From Cordylochernes scorpioides (taxonomy: Eukaryota; Arthropoda; Arachnida; Pseudoscorpiones; Chernetidae), in assembly GCA_030710605.1 (NCBI GenBank), contig CP092870.1, forward strand, positions 19,816,684-19,880,683: a DNA stretch of 64,000 nucleotides, given 5' to 3'. The notes under the pieces were generated by a model. The model worked only from the letters and a program-made list of their open reading frames with translations, searched no databases and was not told the origin of the DNA. Positions 32,962-43,025 of the stretch are shown here, in pieces. Numbering within the stretch: the first letter of the stretch is position 1; every line of letters starts with the position of its first letter. A program made the position numbers and the translations under genes.

Positions 32962-33119
32962 CAGTAGAACCTCCATGAGAGGACACCTCTCTAGAAGGAC
33001 AGTTTTCATTAGTAAAACTACCATTTTTACTATTTAGCAACTCTCTGGTAAGAGGACATCTCTCCCTAAAGGACACTTTGGCTCTACAATTAGGTGTTCT
33101 TTACAGGGAGGTTCTACTG
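32962..33119. mobile_element. Pogo-type MITE, CAGTAGAACC ends
   Basis: 158 bp, CAGTAGAACCTCC at the left and GGAGGTTCTACTG at the right, TA on both sides. Closely related to 24080-24255. Confidence 0.85.
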
Positions 33120-33245
33120 TATTATTTTTTCATCAATATTTTCCAGTTAGGTGTGTTTCCATTCTTTTTTGTTGAAATGCTTTATGAGCTTTCAAATAAA
33201 ATAGTTGAAGCTTTGAATTATTTTGTCAAAAAACACGAGCCTTTT

Positions 33246-33471
33246 AAACACAAGGTAATAAGACCAAATAAATGAATGGTGTGTGACATTTTGGTAACAG
33301 ACAAAAGTACTGAATGAGAAAAAAATATCACAGTAGTATTGTGATATTTTTTCTCATTCAGCACTTTTGTCTGAAGATGGTAACAATGCTGTTACCGAAA
33401 TGTCACACACTATTTGGATTTGGTCTTATTACCTTGTGTTTATAATCTATATTCCAAATTGTGCTTCATCA
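33246..33471. mobile_element. PLE palindrome with one intact hammerhead-like core
   Basis: The right half carries TGT-CTGAAGA-T-GGTAACA-ATGC-TGTTACC-GAAATGTCACA (33368-33407). The left half has lost most of its core by a deletion inside stem II. A long AT hairpin (about 33320-33365) joins the halves. Flanks ACACGAGCCTTTT (33233-33245) and AAACAAGCCTTTT (33472-33484) look like an aged 13-bp target duplication (11 of 13). Confidence 0.78.
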
Positions 33472-33560
33472 AAACAAGCCTTTTCTATAAGTAGTAGCTC
33501 TGATATTGGGAACATTTTGAATTGCATTATCAGCAAACCATTTGTATGTTAACCTATTCA

Positions 33561-33944
33561 TCATTTCATTTTCAGATCATTTTGTTGTTTCTTATCCCCT
33601 TGTGTATAGATTACACAACGACCCGGGTTCGAACCCGCATTGGACACTTTTTTCTGTTTAAAAAAAAAAAATGCTCCAATGGCCCCCCGATTCTTGCAAA
33701 AGTCCAACCCCACCAGCGAGTGCAAGTAACCAAACGGGGCTCTGGCACATTTGTAAGTGCAAAGTCGAACTGCTTTCACATGTATAGACATGTGGTGCGC
33801 TTACAGTAAAAAAGCAGTCGCTAACTACCCACCATGATTATCATGGCCTGTACCACGTGTACTAGGGATAAGCAAAAAAAAAAAAATCATTTCATTTTCA
33901 GATCATTTTGTTGTTTCTTATCCCCTTGTGTATAGATTACACAA
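33561..33944 (+). mobile_element. SINE flanked by a perfect 58-bp direct repeat
   Basis: The 58-bp segments 33561-33618 and 33887-33944 are identical and bracket a 5'-truncated SINE (33619-33886) that begins inside its B-box region (GGGTTCGAACCC) and ends in GATAAGC plus an A run. This is the arrangement of a target site duplication, though far longer than usual. Confidence 0.85.
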
Positions 33945-34010
33945 ATTCCATGAGTTCATGCTCCTCGAGCTGTTTGATGATAAGCACCCAAGGTCTCAAT
34001 ACCACTACTA

Positions 34011-34342
34011 GTACTTAAGTATTTTTTTATTATTATCCCTAGTACACGTGGTACAGGCCATGATAATCATGGTGGGTAGAAGTAGGAGACTACTTTTACT
34101 GTAAGTGCACCACATGTCTATACATGTAAAAAGCAGTTCGACTTTTGCACTTACAAATGTGCCAGAGACCCGTTTGGTTACTTGCACTCGCTGGTGGGGT
34201 TGGACTTTTGCAAGAATCGGGGGCCATTGGAGCATTTTTTTTAAACAGAAAAAAGTACCCAATGCGGGAATCGAACCCAGGTCATAGCGATTGAAAACCA
34301 ATGGTTTAGACCATCCTTCCACTGACCCCTGTACTTAAGTAT
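34011..34342 (-). mobile_element. Full-length tRNA-derived SINE with target duplication
   Basis: On the minus strand it starts AGGGGTCAGTGGAAGGATGG (A-box-like head), has GGGTTCGATTCCCGC (B box), the conserved body, and a TAGGGATAATAATAAA tail. GTACTTAAGTAT flanks it on both sides (34011-34022 and 34331-34342). This is the reference copy for the family in this window. Confidence 0.88.
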
Positions 34343-34475
34343 AATAGTACTTAAGTACAGGGGTCAGTGGAAGGATGGTATAAAGTGGAAGGTATAAAGT
34401 GGAAGTGGTATAAAGTGGAAGGATGGTATAAAGTACATTAGTAGTAAGTATAATAGTACTTACTACTAATGTACT
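34343..34475. repeat. Scrambled SINE-head duplications
   Basis: Contains GTACTTAAGTAC again, then a SINE head (GGGGTCAGTGGAAGGATGG) and several GGTATAAAGTGGAAG-type repeats, then a TAGTAGTAAGTA / TACTTACTACTA inverted pair. It looks like local copying from the adjacent SINE and its target. Confidence 0.6.
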
Positions 34476-34649
34476 GATTTTTAAACTTCTTGAATGATTT
34501 ATAGTTCTTCTTCAAATTTTAAAATTGGGTTTTAACAATAGCTAATTCTTTTGCAATTTATTGAGTGCTAACACCAAATAAAGACATTATTAAAGCATTT
34601 TATTTTTTTAGGATAAAAAATTTAAAAACCTTTATTTACAATTTTAATA

Positions 34650-34895
34650 AATTGATAAAGCACAATTTGGATTATAGATTATAATACAAAAGAAAATAGG
34701 ACCTAATCCAAATAATTTAATAGTGTGACGTTTCGGCAACAGCATTGTCACCGTCATCAGACAAAAGAATAAAATGTTATAAAATGAATAAAATTTCATT
34801 CTTTTGTCTGATGATGGTGACAATGCTGTTGCCGAAACATCACACTATTAAATTATTTGGATTAGGTCTTATTTTCTTGTAATGTAATAAATTAT
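34650..34895. mobile_element. PLE palindrome with two hammerhead-like cores
   Basis: The minus core is 34724-34763 and the plus core 34805-34844. Both have CTGATGA and GAAA. Stem II is GGTGACA with TGTTGCC: two positions changed relative to the GGTAACA/TGTTACC copies, yet both pairs can still form as G-U wobbles. Halves are joined upstream of the cores; 3' ends point outward. Confidence 0.82.
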
Positions 34896-34995
34896 AAAAT
34901 TATAGAATTTCTCAAATAATCTATTATTAAAAAAGTGATTAGAAAAACAGATTGAGTAATTTTAAAATGACAAAATGACTATAAGAAAAAAAAAA

Positions 34996-35183
34996 AAGGC
35001 ATCTTATCATGCAACTGAAAGTTGCTAATGGCTTGCGCCATCTATCAGAATAAATATCAACTATTTGTTGATTTTTAATTATATTTATGATTGAAAATTA
35101 AAAATCAACAAATAGTTGATATTTATTCTGATAGGTGGTGCAAGCCATCAGCAACATTACAGTTGCACGATAAGGAGATGCCT
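34996..35183. mobile_element. Foldback MITE of the long-TIR family
   Basis: Nearly the whole element is one inverted repeat. AGGCATCTTATCATGCAACT pairs with AGTTGCACGATAAGGAGATG and the inner ATAAATATCAACTATTTGTT with its mirror. The spacer is about 10 bp. Confidence 0.82.
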
Positions 35184-36279
35184 TTTTTTTCTTAATTTAT
35201 GCATCTCATCCCAGTACAATGTCACATTTGTACTATTTTTTCAAAATGTGTATAGTTAAAAGGCAATCTCCCCATTGAATATAATTACAGTATAACCTCG
35301 TTAATTCGACACACAAAAATTCGACACTCTACCTTAATTCGACCATATTTTGATGTCCCGACCTACGGCCTATCAAATAACAAACCATAATTCGACAGTA
35401 TCGATAATACGACAGTTCCGATAGTTCGACCATTTTAAAATTCGAATTTCGACAGTTGAATATTTTTTTATATACAACTTTACCGTAGTAAGGCGGTGAC
35501 GACGATCGGCATCCGCCGATAGAATCGCGCCACGCACTTTTGGTTTCTGTTAGTTTAAGTTTCACTTTGCAGTTCCGTTGCGCAATGTCGCGAGTATTAT
35601 TGTTTTGGTTGTTTTTTAACGCTGGAATTTAGGCTTCGTGCGCTAATTAATATTATTTTCCTTTTAACCCTTAACTGGACGGGTTGGGTAGATTCTACCC
35701 AAGCATAAACTTAATATAGGATAAATACATATTTTTCCTTTACCTAGAGCTACCAGCTTTCGTGTATTCTAATTTTACAGTGATACAAACGTTTTCTATC
35801 CATCGTTTATAAATTTCAATTTTGGGAGGGGGGTTAAATTTGTATGTTGGGGGGGATTCTGCCCAGCTCGTCCAGAAGCGTGAGAAATTTTCATGTCAGT
35901 GTTCGCTCGTGGCTCATACTTGAGTCTCTATATTCCACTATTTTTAGCTCCCTTTTATAAAATAACACTTCTTTCTTTGGATAAGTATAATTATCAATCA
36001 CGTCAACAGAGACAACTATCCCTGCCAACCCAAAATATATAGGTTTTAGAGATTAGTCGACCACACTTTGGGAGAAATATTCCAGCAGAACATTGATTCA
36101 CTTCAGTAGAATTAGTTGATAAGTTAAAAGAACGTGGCCTTACATATTTAGAGAGATAAAAAACCTTAGAATCACCACAATTTCAACCGCACCCTAATAG
36201 AGAATCAGGAACATCTATTTTTAGGTTTCTCTGGAACAACCATTTAGTCTCTATGTTCCCAAAAAAATATATATATATA

Positions 36280-37121
36280 TGGTAATTTAAACCAACAACC
36301 CTATATTGTATAATTACTTATAACAAGATTGTCATGTTGTATATAGAAACACATCTATAAATAATTATATGCATGATTAATCTGTGTCATTGCATCGCCA
36401 TATGTAATGTACTTTGTACAAATTGAAGACAAATAAATAAAACTATGTAATAGATTAAGAGCTGAGTTAAAGCAAGATTAAAAAGTTCAAAAACGTCTAA
36501 AATCGAGAGAGAAATCCAACAACCCTGAAAAGGAATTCAGCAGTCGTTGCCATCAAGGTCAAAGGGTGCAGACGTTCAAAGTTCACATTCTCAGACATCT
36601 CCAACCCCCCTCCTCGGGGATGGTATATAAACACCTCGGTTTTAGCCGACCATAGTGAGTTAGTCCGCAGTTAGTCCGTAGTTAGTCAGCAGTCATCACT
36701 TCACCGTCGGCGTGTGCCCTTGTTGGTTGTAGCCAGGTCCACATCATCGCCATGTAAAACAGTAAGAACTCTCTATCTCCATCTTGCTTAGCTCAACTCC
36801 TATCTGTTCATGGAACTTTCCTACTTCAGCTGTGTCTCTTCGTTTTGTGTGTGTGAACATTCCCAAACTTTCCACTCTGCCTCGACCACGACTGCCTGTA
36901 CTCTGTGAAAACTGTTAAAGGTCTTCCAAAGTGCAGAGAGGTACTGGAAAACTCTCCACGCCCTGACTGTCCCTCTCGGCTACTACAGGTTTGACCACCG
37001 GTTACCACAGCTTATAGCGAGAGTCGACAGGATCTCATCACAGATAAGTCGACAGCAACTCTTTATCACATCTAGAGTCGACAGGATTCTACAAGAGGCT
37101 ACCAGACCTCAACTTATTACA
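36280..37121 (+). repeat. Putative solo LTR with TATA box
   Basis: This segment is absent at the same point of piggyBac copies 2 and 3. It starts TGGTAATTTAAACC, ends CTTATTACA, is GC-richer, and contains a TATATAA box (36624-36630) followed about 30 bp later by the AGTGAGTTAGTCCGCAGTTA repeats typical of an initiator region. No matching internal retroelement is adjacent. Flanking (TA)n prevents a firm target-duplication call. Confidence 0.5.
36624..36630 (+). promoter_or_regulatory. TATA box of the putative solo LTR
   Basis: GGTATATAAAC in a GC-richer context, with a purine-pyrimidine AGTTAGTCC repeat about 30 bp downstream where transcription would start. Confidence 0.45.
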
Positions 37122-37814
37122 TCTATATATATAAAATTGAATGTCTGTGTGTCTGTGTGTGTGTCCTCTATGGATTCAAAAACCATACATCCAATCGCCG
37201 TGAAAATTTGGGATATTATTAGGCATATCCCCGGAAAGGTTTACGAAAAATAATTTCTTGAATATCTTAAATATCCTTAGTTATTTGCAGATTTGTAGCT
37301 TTAACTCGCAAGCGGGGGGCGGGTGACCTCCGGGAACTACGTCCATCTTCCATAAACGACCATGATTTTATTCAACTTATCGAGTATTTTTCAAGGGACC
37401 GGGAAAATATGTAGATAAAACGATGATTTTGTAATGTAGAAAATTAGGAAAGACAAAATTCAGGATGACACGGCACACAGGGACCGGGAAAAAATAATCA
37501 CTTTATCGAGAGATTCACGACCATGATTTTATTCAACTTATCGAGTATTTTTCAAGGGACCGGGAAAATATGTTCACTAGATAAAACGATGATTTTGTAA
37601 TGTAGAAAATTATGAAAGACAAAATTCAGGATGACACGGCACACAGGGACCGGGGAATAATGTTCACTTTATCGAGAGATTCAAATTTACGAGTTTCAAA
37701 TTATCAAAATATATCTTTTTTTTTATAAGTTTATAGAGAATTGTTTTAACAAATGTTCGTTAGACAAACCTTTACTCGGGTAAAACCTCGGGCGAAGCCG
37801 GGTACGTCCGCTAG
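37122..37814 (+). mobile_element. Non-autonomous Helitron, family 1
   Basis: 5' end TCTATATATATAAAATTGAA; 3' hairpin (CCTCGGGCGAAGCCGGG region) and CCGCTAG at 37808-37814. It is inserted between A and T. A 161-bp internal block (from 37357 and from 37518) is tandemly duplicated. No coding capacity. Confidence 0.88.
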
Positions 37815-37837
37815 TATATATATATAATAACAATAAA

Positions 37838-38153
37838 ATCGGTAATCAGATTGATAAAAAGGGTAAAAAAGAAAGGAGTCATTTTATTTTTGATCTTGGG
37901 AAAGCATTGACTGATGAACACCTGGCCACACGTAATCTCTATTCTCTCTCATTGGAATTACAGACGACAATTCAAAAGGAATGATGGTTCAAGTAAACCA
38001 AGTGAAACTACGATGCCACAACAATCTGATACTCCAAAAAGATGCTACAAATGTCCATCAAAAAACGCAGTGAAAAATAAAAACCCTTTGCTCTGTATGT
38101 CAACTAAGCGTTTGCAAAAACATTTCTTATACATTTGTGAAAACTGTAAATAG
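37838..38153 (+). pseudogene. PiggyBac transposase C-terminal remnant
   Basis: Frames joined by a disruption read HFIFDLGKALTDEHLATRN and then KRCYKCPSKNAVKNK...ICENCK, resembling the Cys-rich tail that ends piggyBac transposases. The catalytic Asp region is not present. Parallel remnants occur at 42193-42500 (minus) and 47430-47720 (plus). Confidence 0.6.
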
Positions 38154-38330
38154 ATTATATTCAGAATTTTTAAAAGTCAAAATCTGTATATTAACTATAT
38201 ATTAATTAAAATATTTTTTTGAATATTGATTTCAATCATTATTTAGCGCTAATTCATAAAGTTACATGAGTGGGTTGAACTACCCAACCCATCCAGTTAT
38301 GTAACAAAAATCCACCCGTCCAGTTAAGGG

Positions 38331-39578
38331 TTAATTTTCAGCATTTAAATATTATAGTTATTATAAATTTACAAATAATTTCTTTTTAAATAAATAAATT
38401 TTCATAAAATATGTAGCCACAATGACAACATTTTATTTCAATATTCCATTTCTGTGTTATAAAAGATTTAAACAGAAAATCAATAACACCTGCAGCAACA
38501 GTGGATGCCTTTAATAAAATAAAAACACTTTGTTATTTAAAACACATTCCAGAGGAAGACGACCTTAATGTTTTTTTTTTAAATAGACCATCTGGAATAC
38601 ATCCTGAATAGGATTTCTGTGCCAAAGTAGAATCTATAAAGGAATTTTAAAAAAGATCTTCATGATTATTTTCAATTTTTCTTTTTATTTTCCTTATTTA
38701 TTTCCTTTCAACTGCTATATTCTTCAATTAGAATAAAATATTATTTTTAATTATTTATGTTTTAAAAATATGTATTATTGCCATTTTGTCCCTGGTACTA
38801 AAAGTTAATCATGAAAATAAAAAAATAAATACAAAAAATGGTTTCAATTAATATCATTAATTTATATTACAAACCAATTTTTTTAAAATATTATTTTAGT
38901 GAGTTAGATAATTAGCTAATCACCTAACCTTAATTCAACACTTCCTTTAATTCAACCGAAAGCTCTGATCCCTTGGGGTGTTGAATTAAAGAGGTTCGAC
39001 TGTATATTGGAGGAAGCTTAGATGGAAATTCTAGAGTTTATGATTTATATAGATGAAACAATTTTAAGGCACATGTGTTAGCATAATAAAATTTATTAAT
39101 AACATTTTATATTTACAGAAAACATTTCTCAAATAAATTAGTAGTTGCTTTTAACAATGTTTTTATCAATAGTAATCGAACCAAATGAAAACAACTTCAA
39201 AAAAAAAAAAAATTCCAATTAGAATTGAAAAGTTTATTTAAATTTATATACATGAATGTATTTCTGAAGACATATATTTGTAATTTACCGTAATTTCGAG
39301 AAAGATATTGTTTTGCTTTTAATTTGTTAACATGCTCTTTATAATATAAAAATTTATTTATTTATAAAAATGAAATTAGGTAGTTGAAGTCAAGGCTTGT
39401 CTCAAGTTCAGATGCTGAATATTTTGAAGTTTATTAAGGTGTTTATTAAAATTTTAAATTTAAAATTTTATTTACACAATTCTTCTTGTAAGGAACAGTC
39501 GATGTTTTAATAAAACCTGTTGAAAGACGATTAAAAACCTGACAGCTAGCATTTTATATTAAAATAAAACTCTTTGTG
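38331..39578. other. Pogo-like 3' part, then AT-rich flank
   Basis: 38335-39002 is the right part of pogo-like element A (matches 53685-54378). 39005-39578 is AT-rich with nothing recognised. Confidence 0.55.
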
Positions 39579-39605
39579 AAAAAAAAAAAAATGCGTTTAA
39601 ACGCA
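39579..39605 (-). terminator. Palindrome plus T13 after the ankyrin gene
   Basis: On the minus strand a perfect 14-bp palindrome (TGCGTTTAAACGCA) lies about 50 nt after the stop codon and is followed directly by 13 T. It looks like an intrinsic terminator or a Pol III stop. In a eukaryotic gene this may be chance. Confidence 0.3.
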
Positions 39606-39652
39606 CTTCTCAATTTTAATTTGAATATATAGAACTGTAAAAGGAATCAAAG

Positions 39653-41200
39653 TTATGATTTCAGCTTAGTGTTGTCCTTGGAGTTTGCAAACTGTTCAAG
39701 GTTGTAATCAGCGAGGTGCTTCGCTATGAGGAGTCGAACTGACACTGTTGTCAATTTGAACAGCTGATCTTGAGTGATGACATTCCATTTGTAAAGAAGC
39801 TTTGCCCTCATTATGTCTTCCGAGAAATATTCTTCGATCATTTCAGCATAGAGGTCAGCATTCTGTTTGTACAACGACATCTCTGACTCCAGCTTTTGTC
39901 GGATCTCGGCGGAGTTGTTGGATACAAAACTTGCCCTTTGGTTGAAATTCATTTCCAAGAGATAGGATCTCAAGGAGATAGAACTTCTGCCTAGCTTGTG
40001 TTGTTGCAGTCTCTGCACCTGTATCTTACATTCATCCCACCATATTGACCAATCCTGTGGGAATACTGGTTTATATGCCTCAAGGTTTTGAAGGAGAGAA
40101 TATTTCCAAATCAGTTTTAATATATCTTCATATCTATAAAAACCATTAATAACTGGACTATACTGTAAGAGTTGGATCAGATCAATATCATGGGCTGCTC
40201 TCAGTAGCATTTTCAATATAATAGCTCCAAACCATATTGCTCTATGGGCGGCTAAGGTAATAATTTTAAAACAATCTCTGTATTCGACATCCACCTGGAC
40301 TCCAGCTTCAACTAGAAGTTCGATGAGTTCATAGTGATCATGATTGATTGCCAGTGATAGTAAAGTCTCACCAGCGTTGTCTCTAGCGTTGATATCGGCG
40401 CCTGAATTTAACAACATTTTGATATTAATACTACTCTTATTTTCAGGCGCGAACATCAACGGAGTCTGACCCTCATTATTCCTAACATTAACATCAAACC
40501 CGGATTTAAGGAAATATTCTAGAATTTCAGGGCACTGGCTACTTGCAGCATAAAATAAAGCAGAGTTTCCTGTTTCATCTACATGTTTAGTATCAGCTCC
40601 TGCATTCAATAAACAGTTGAAACAATCGACATTCCCCATCTTGACTACCATCATTAAGATAGAAATGCCATTATCTTTCTTGGCATTGATGTCCGCCCCT
40701 TTCTCTATAAACAATCTAAACAATTCGCTATCATTTATTTCTTCAAATAATTTGAGAAAAGGCGTTGTAATAGAATTGGAAATATTTACATCTGCTCCAG
40801 CTTCAACAAATTTACGAATCAAATCTTTATGTTCCTGGTAAATTGCGGCATTCTCTCTAATTTCCAATTCACTTTGCACCCAATACGTAATTGCATACAA
40901 CAGTGGAATCCAATTTCCAATATCTTTGATATTTACATCAGCTCCCGCGTCAATAAGATAACTTGCTGTGGATAGCTTGCGGCCTATAATAGCAGAATGT
41001 AAGGGGGATTGTCTAGAATCATTCAGGGAGTTCACATCTGCCCCAGCTTCAACCAGGTACTGAACTAGGTCTTGATTGCCTTTACTGGCAGCCAAGTGAA
41101 GCGGTGAATTCCCACTTATGCTCTTTTTATTAATATCTGCGCCAGATTCTAACAACTCCTTTACCTTCATCCGATTTTCAATTTCTAAATGTAGAGCCAT
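39653..41200 (-). CDS. Ankyrin-repeat protein, single exon
   Basis: 515 codons from ATG at 41198-41200. Residues about 5-310 are eight or nine ankyrin repeats, recognisable by GNSPLHLAASKGNQDLV, recurring GADIN/GADVN turns and GQTPLMFA. Repeat 4 carries a long insertion (about 20 residues). Residues about 310-515 have no repeats and are predicted helical. The last 40 residues contain LFKLTTVSVRLLIAKHL, which faintly resembles a SOCS-box core (LCRxxIRxxL); this is inference only. No signal peptide or membrane segment. Likely a cytosolic protein-interaction adaptor, partner unknown. No intron interrupts the frame and no stop is present. It sits alone between two transposon stacks. Its codon use is AT-rich like the surroundings. 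Confidence 0.85.
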   Translation of the reverse strand: MALHLEIENRMKVKELLESGADINKKSISGNSPLHLAASKGNQDLVQYLVEAGADVNSLNDSRQSPLHSAIIGRKLSTASYLIDAGADVNIKDIGNWIPLLYAITYWVQSELEIRENAAIYQEHKDLIRKFVEAGADVNISNSITTPFLKLFEEINDSELFRLFIEKGADINAKKDNGISILMMVVKMGNVDCFNCLLNAGADTKHVDETGNSALFYAASSQCPEILEYFLKSGFDVNVRNNEGQTPLMFAPENKSSINIKMLLNSGADINARDNAGETLLSLAINHDHYELIELLVEAGVQVDVEYRDCFKIITLAAHRAIWFGAIILKMLLRAAHDIDLIQLLQYSPVINGFYRYEDILKLIWKYSLLQNLEAYKPVFPQDWSIWWDECKIQVQRLQQHKLGRSSISLRSYLLEMNFNQRASFVSNNSAEIRQKLESEMSLYKQNADLYAEMIEEYFSEDIMRAKLLYKWNVITQDQLFKLTTVSVRLLIAKHLADYNLEQFANSKDNTKLKS

Positions 41201-41589
41201 GTATATTCGGAGGGAGAAAATTATATATATTTAATTTGATAAAAGATTAAATAAAAATTACATATCACCCCCAATTTGAAGCTGTTTATTTACATTTCTA
41301 TGATGATAATGTAAGATTTCAATAAAATATTATTCACAGAAGAATAAATTTATTTTAATTTTTATATCAAATAATTTATAATTTTATTATTTTTTTAATA
41401 TATATTTTTATAAACTATAAGCTAAAGGAGCGCAGAACGCCAATTACTCTTTATTTTTCGAGCAAACTTCCACTCTCAACTAAATCGATTTTTATGAATA
41501 TATATATCTTTATAAATCGATTTTATTGAAAAATATTTTCGATTTTTATTAAGAAATATACAGATATATATGTAGATATATAAAAAAGC
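41201..41589. other. AT-rich upstream flank of the ankyrin gene
   Basis: Several (AT)n stretches, no clear promoter element or frame. Confidence 0.4.
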
Positions 41590-42192
41590 CATATGAAGAT
41601 TTATTTATTTAAAAGAAAATTATTTGTAAATTTTAAAATAATTAAAATATTTAAATGCTGACAATTAACCCTTAACTGAACGGGTGGATTTTTCTTACAT
41701 AACTGAACCGGTTGAGTAGATTCAATTCACTTATGTAACTTTATGAAATAAGCGCTAAATAATGATTGAAATCAATATTCAAAAATATATTTATTTAATA
41801 TATAGTTAATGAAACGTCCCGCTCTAAACTTTGTGTTTGAGAAGCGATATTTTTATAGAAAGATGATCTGGCTTTTGTTTTCTGCTCGAATGAATGTTTT
41901 TCTGTTAGAATTTTGTTCCTGCGTACAAAATAATGAACTGGTTTCACCCGTGGTCTCTGCTTTTTGGAATTTTTCCCGATATAACTATGTATCTAATAAT
42001 CAAACATGATTAAGCAATATCGTCATCATCATTTTCTGACTAAAAATATATAGTTTTAATAATTGATTTATATATTTTTTAAAAATAGCCTATCGTCTTC
42101 CCCGTATTTTTTACCTATGTATGGAAATTTTGGTTTGAATTAGTGAACTACTGCGAATTTGTATACCGGACATACAGGCAGACAGACATTCA

Positions 42193-42500
42193 TTTTTATA
42201 TATATAGAGATATACAGTTGAAATACAGAGCAAAGGGTTTTTATTTTTTACTGCGTTTTTTGATGGACATTTGTAGCACCTTTTTTGAGTATCAGATTGT
42301 TGTGGCATCATAGTTTCACTTGGTTTACTTGAACCATCATTCCTTTTGAATTGTCGTCTTTAATTCCAGTGAGAGAGAATTGAGATTACGTGTGGCCAGG
42401 TGTTCATCAGTCAATGCTTTCCCAAGATCAAAAATAAAATGACTCCTTTCTTTTTTACCCTTTTTATCAATCTGATTACCGATTTTATTATTATTATTAT
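42193..42500 (-). pseudogene. PiggyBac transposase C-terminal remnant (copy 2)
   Basis: The minus strand encodes the same DLGKALTDEHLATRN and KRCYKCPSKNAVKNK pieces as copy 1, separated by stops. Confidence 0.58.
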
Positions 42501-42515
42501 TATTATAATATATTG

Positions 42516-42667
42516 TGTTGTTATCCAAGACGAGGCAAGATTAACTAAGCATTAGTTTATTTCCTATTATATATATTATTATATACAAGTCAAAAGAGAT
42601 CACTAGCAGAGTATTATTCCTTTTGGTTTCCAGAGCTCAACAATCTATGAGCCTAATACTCTGCACA
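42516..42667 (-). repeat. 3' LTR of the captured-gene gypsy
   Basis: Plus-strand ends TGTTGTTATCC and ACTCTGCACA. I see no differences from the 5' LTR once the Helitron in the latter is ignored, implying recent insertion. Confidence 0.85.
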
Positions 42668-43025
42668 TCTCCTCCCTTAACTTTACAGGAACCTTCGAGG
42701 TATTTTGACTGCCCTTCTTGTATGCACGGCTGGCATTGAAGGGAGGCTCTTCTCTGGATCCTGGTCTTTGTTGTCCCTCTGCATCCTTCCATCTCTTGTA
42801 GATGAGGCCGTTGGTGTAGGGCAATCCTCCTCGGTCTCTTGCTCCTGGTCATCCTTGCATTTCCTTGAGAGCCAGGTTGATGTCGAAGTGGGGGTCTCCT
42901 CATTTCTCTGCTCCTGGCGCTTTCCAGGGGCATCGTCCTATATGCTTGAAGAGTCAGATAGCAATCTTCTTCTTTCTTCTTGGACTTGGGCTTCTTAGAT
43001 TTCTTCTTGGGAGGTTCTTCAGCTT

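Larger units (their letters stand above)
35668..38330 (+). mobile_element. PiggyBac-like element 1 with TTAA duplication
   Basis: Terminal inverted repeats CCCTTAACTGGACGGGT (left) and CCCTTAACTGGACGGGT (mirror, right end at 38330) are flanked by TTAA at 35664-35667 and 38331-38334, the piggyBac signature. It contains a putative solo LTR, a Helitron and a C-terminal transposase remnant. The catalytic domain is not present. Confidence 0.85.
35288..39002 (+). mobile_element. Pogo-like element A carrying a piggyBac insertion
   Basis: The left end CAGTATAACCTCGTTAATTC and the right end (mirror CAGTCGAACCTCTTTAATTC, ending 39002) are both next to TA. Left subterminal sequence has repeated TTCGACA motifs. 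No transposase frame was found in what remains outside the piggyBac insertion (35668-38330). Confidence 0.75.
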
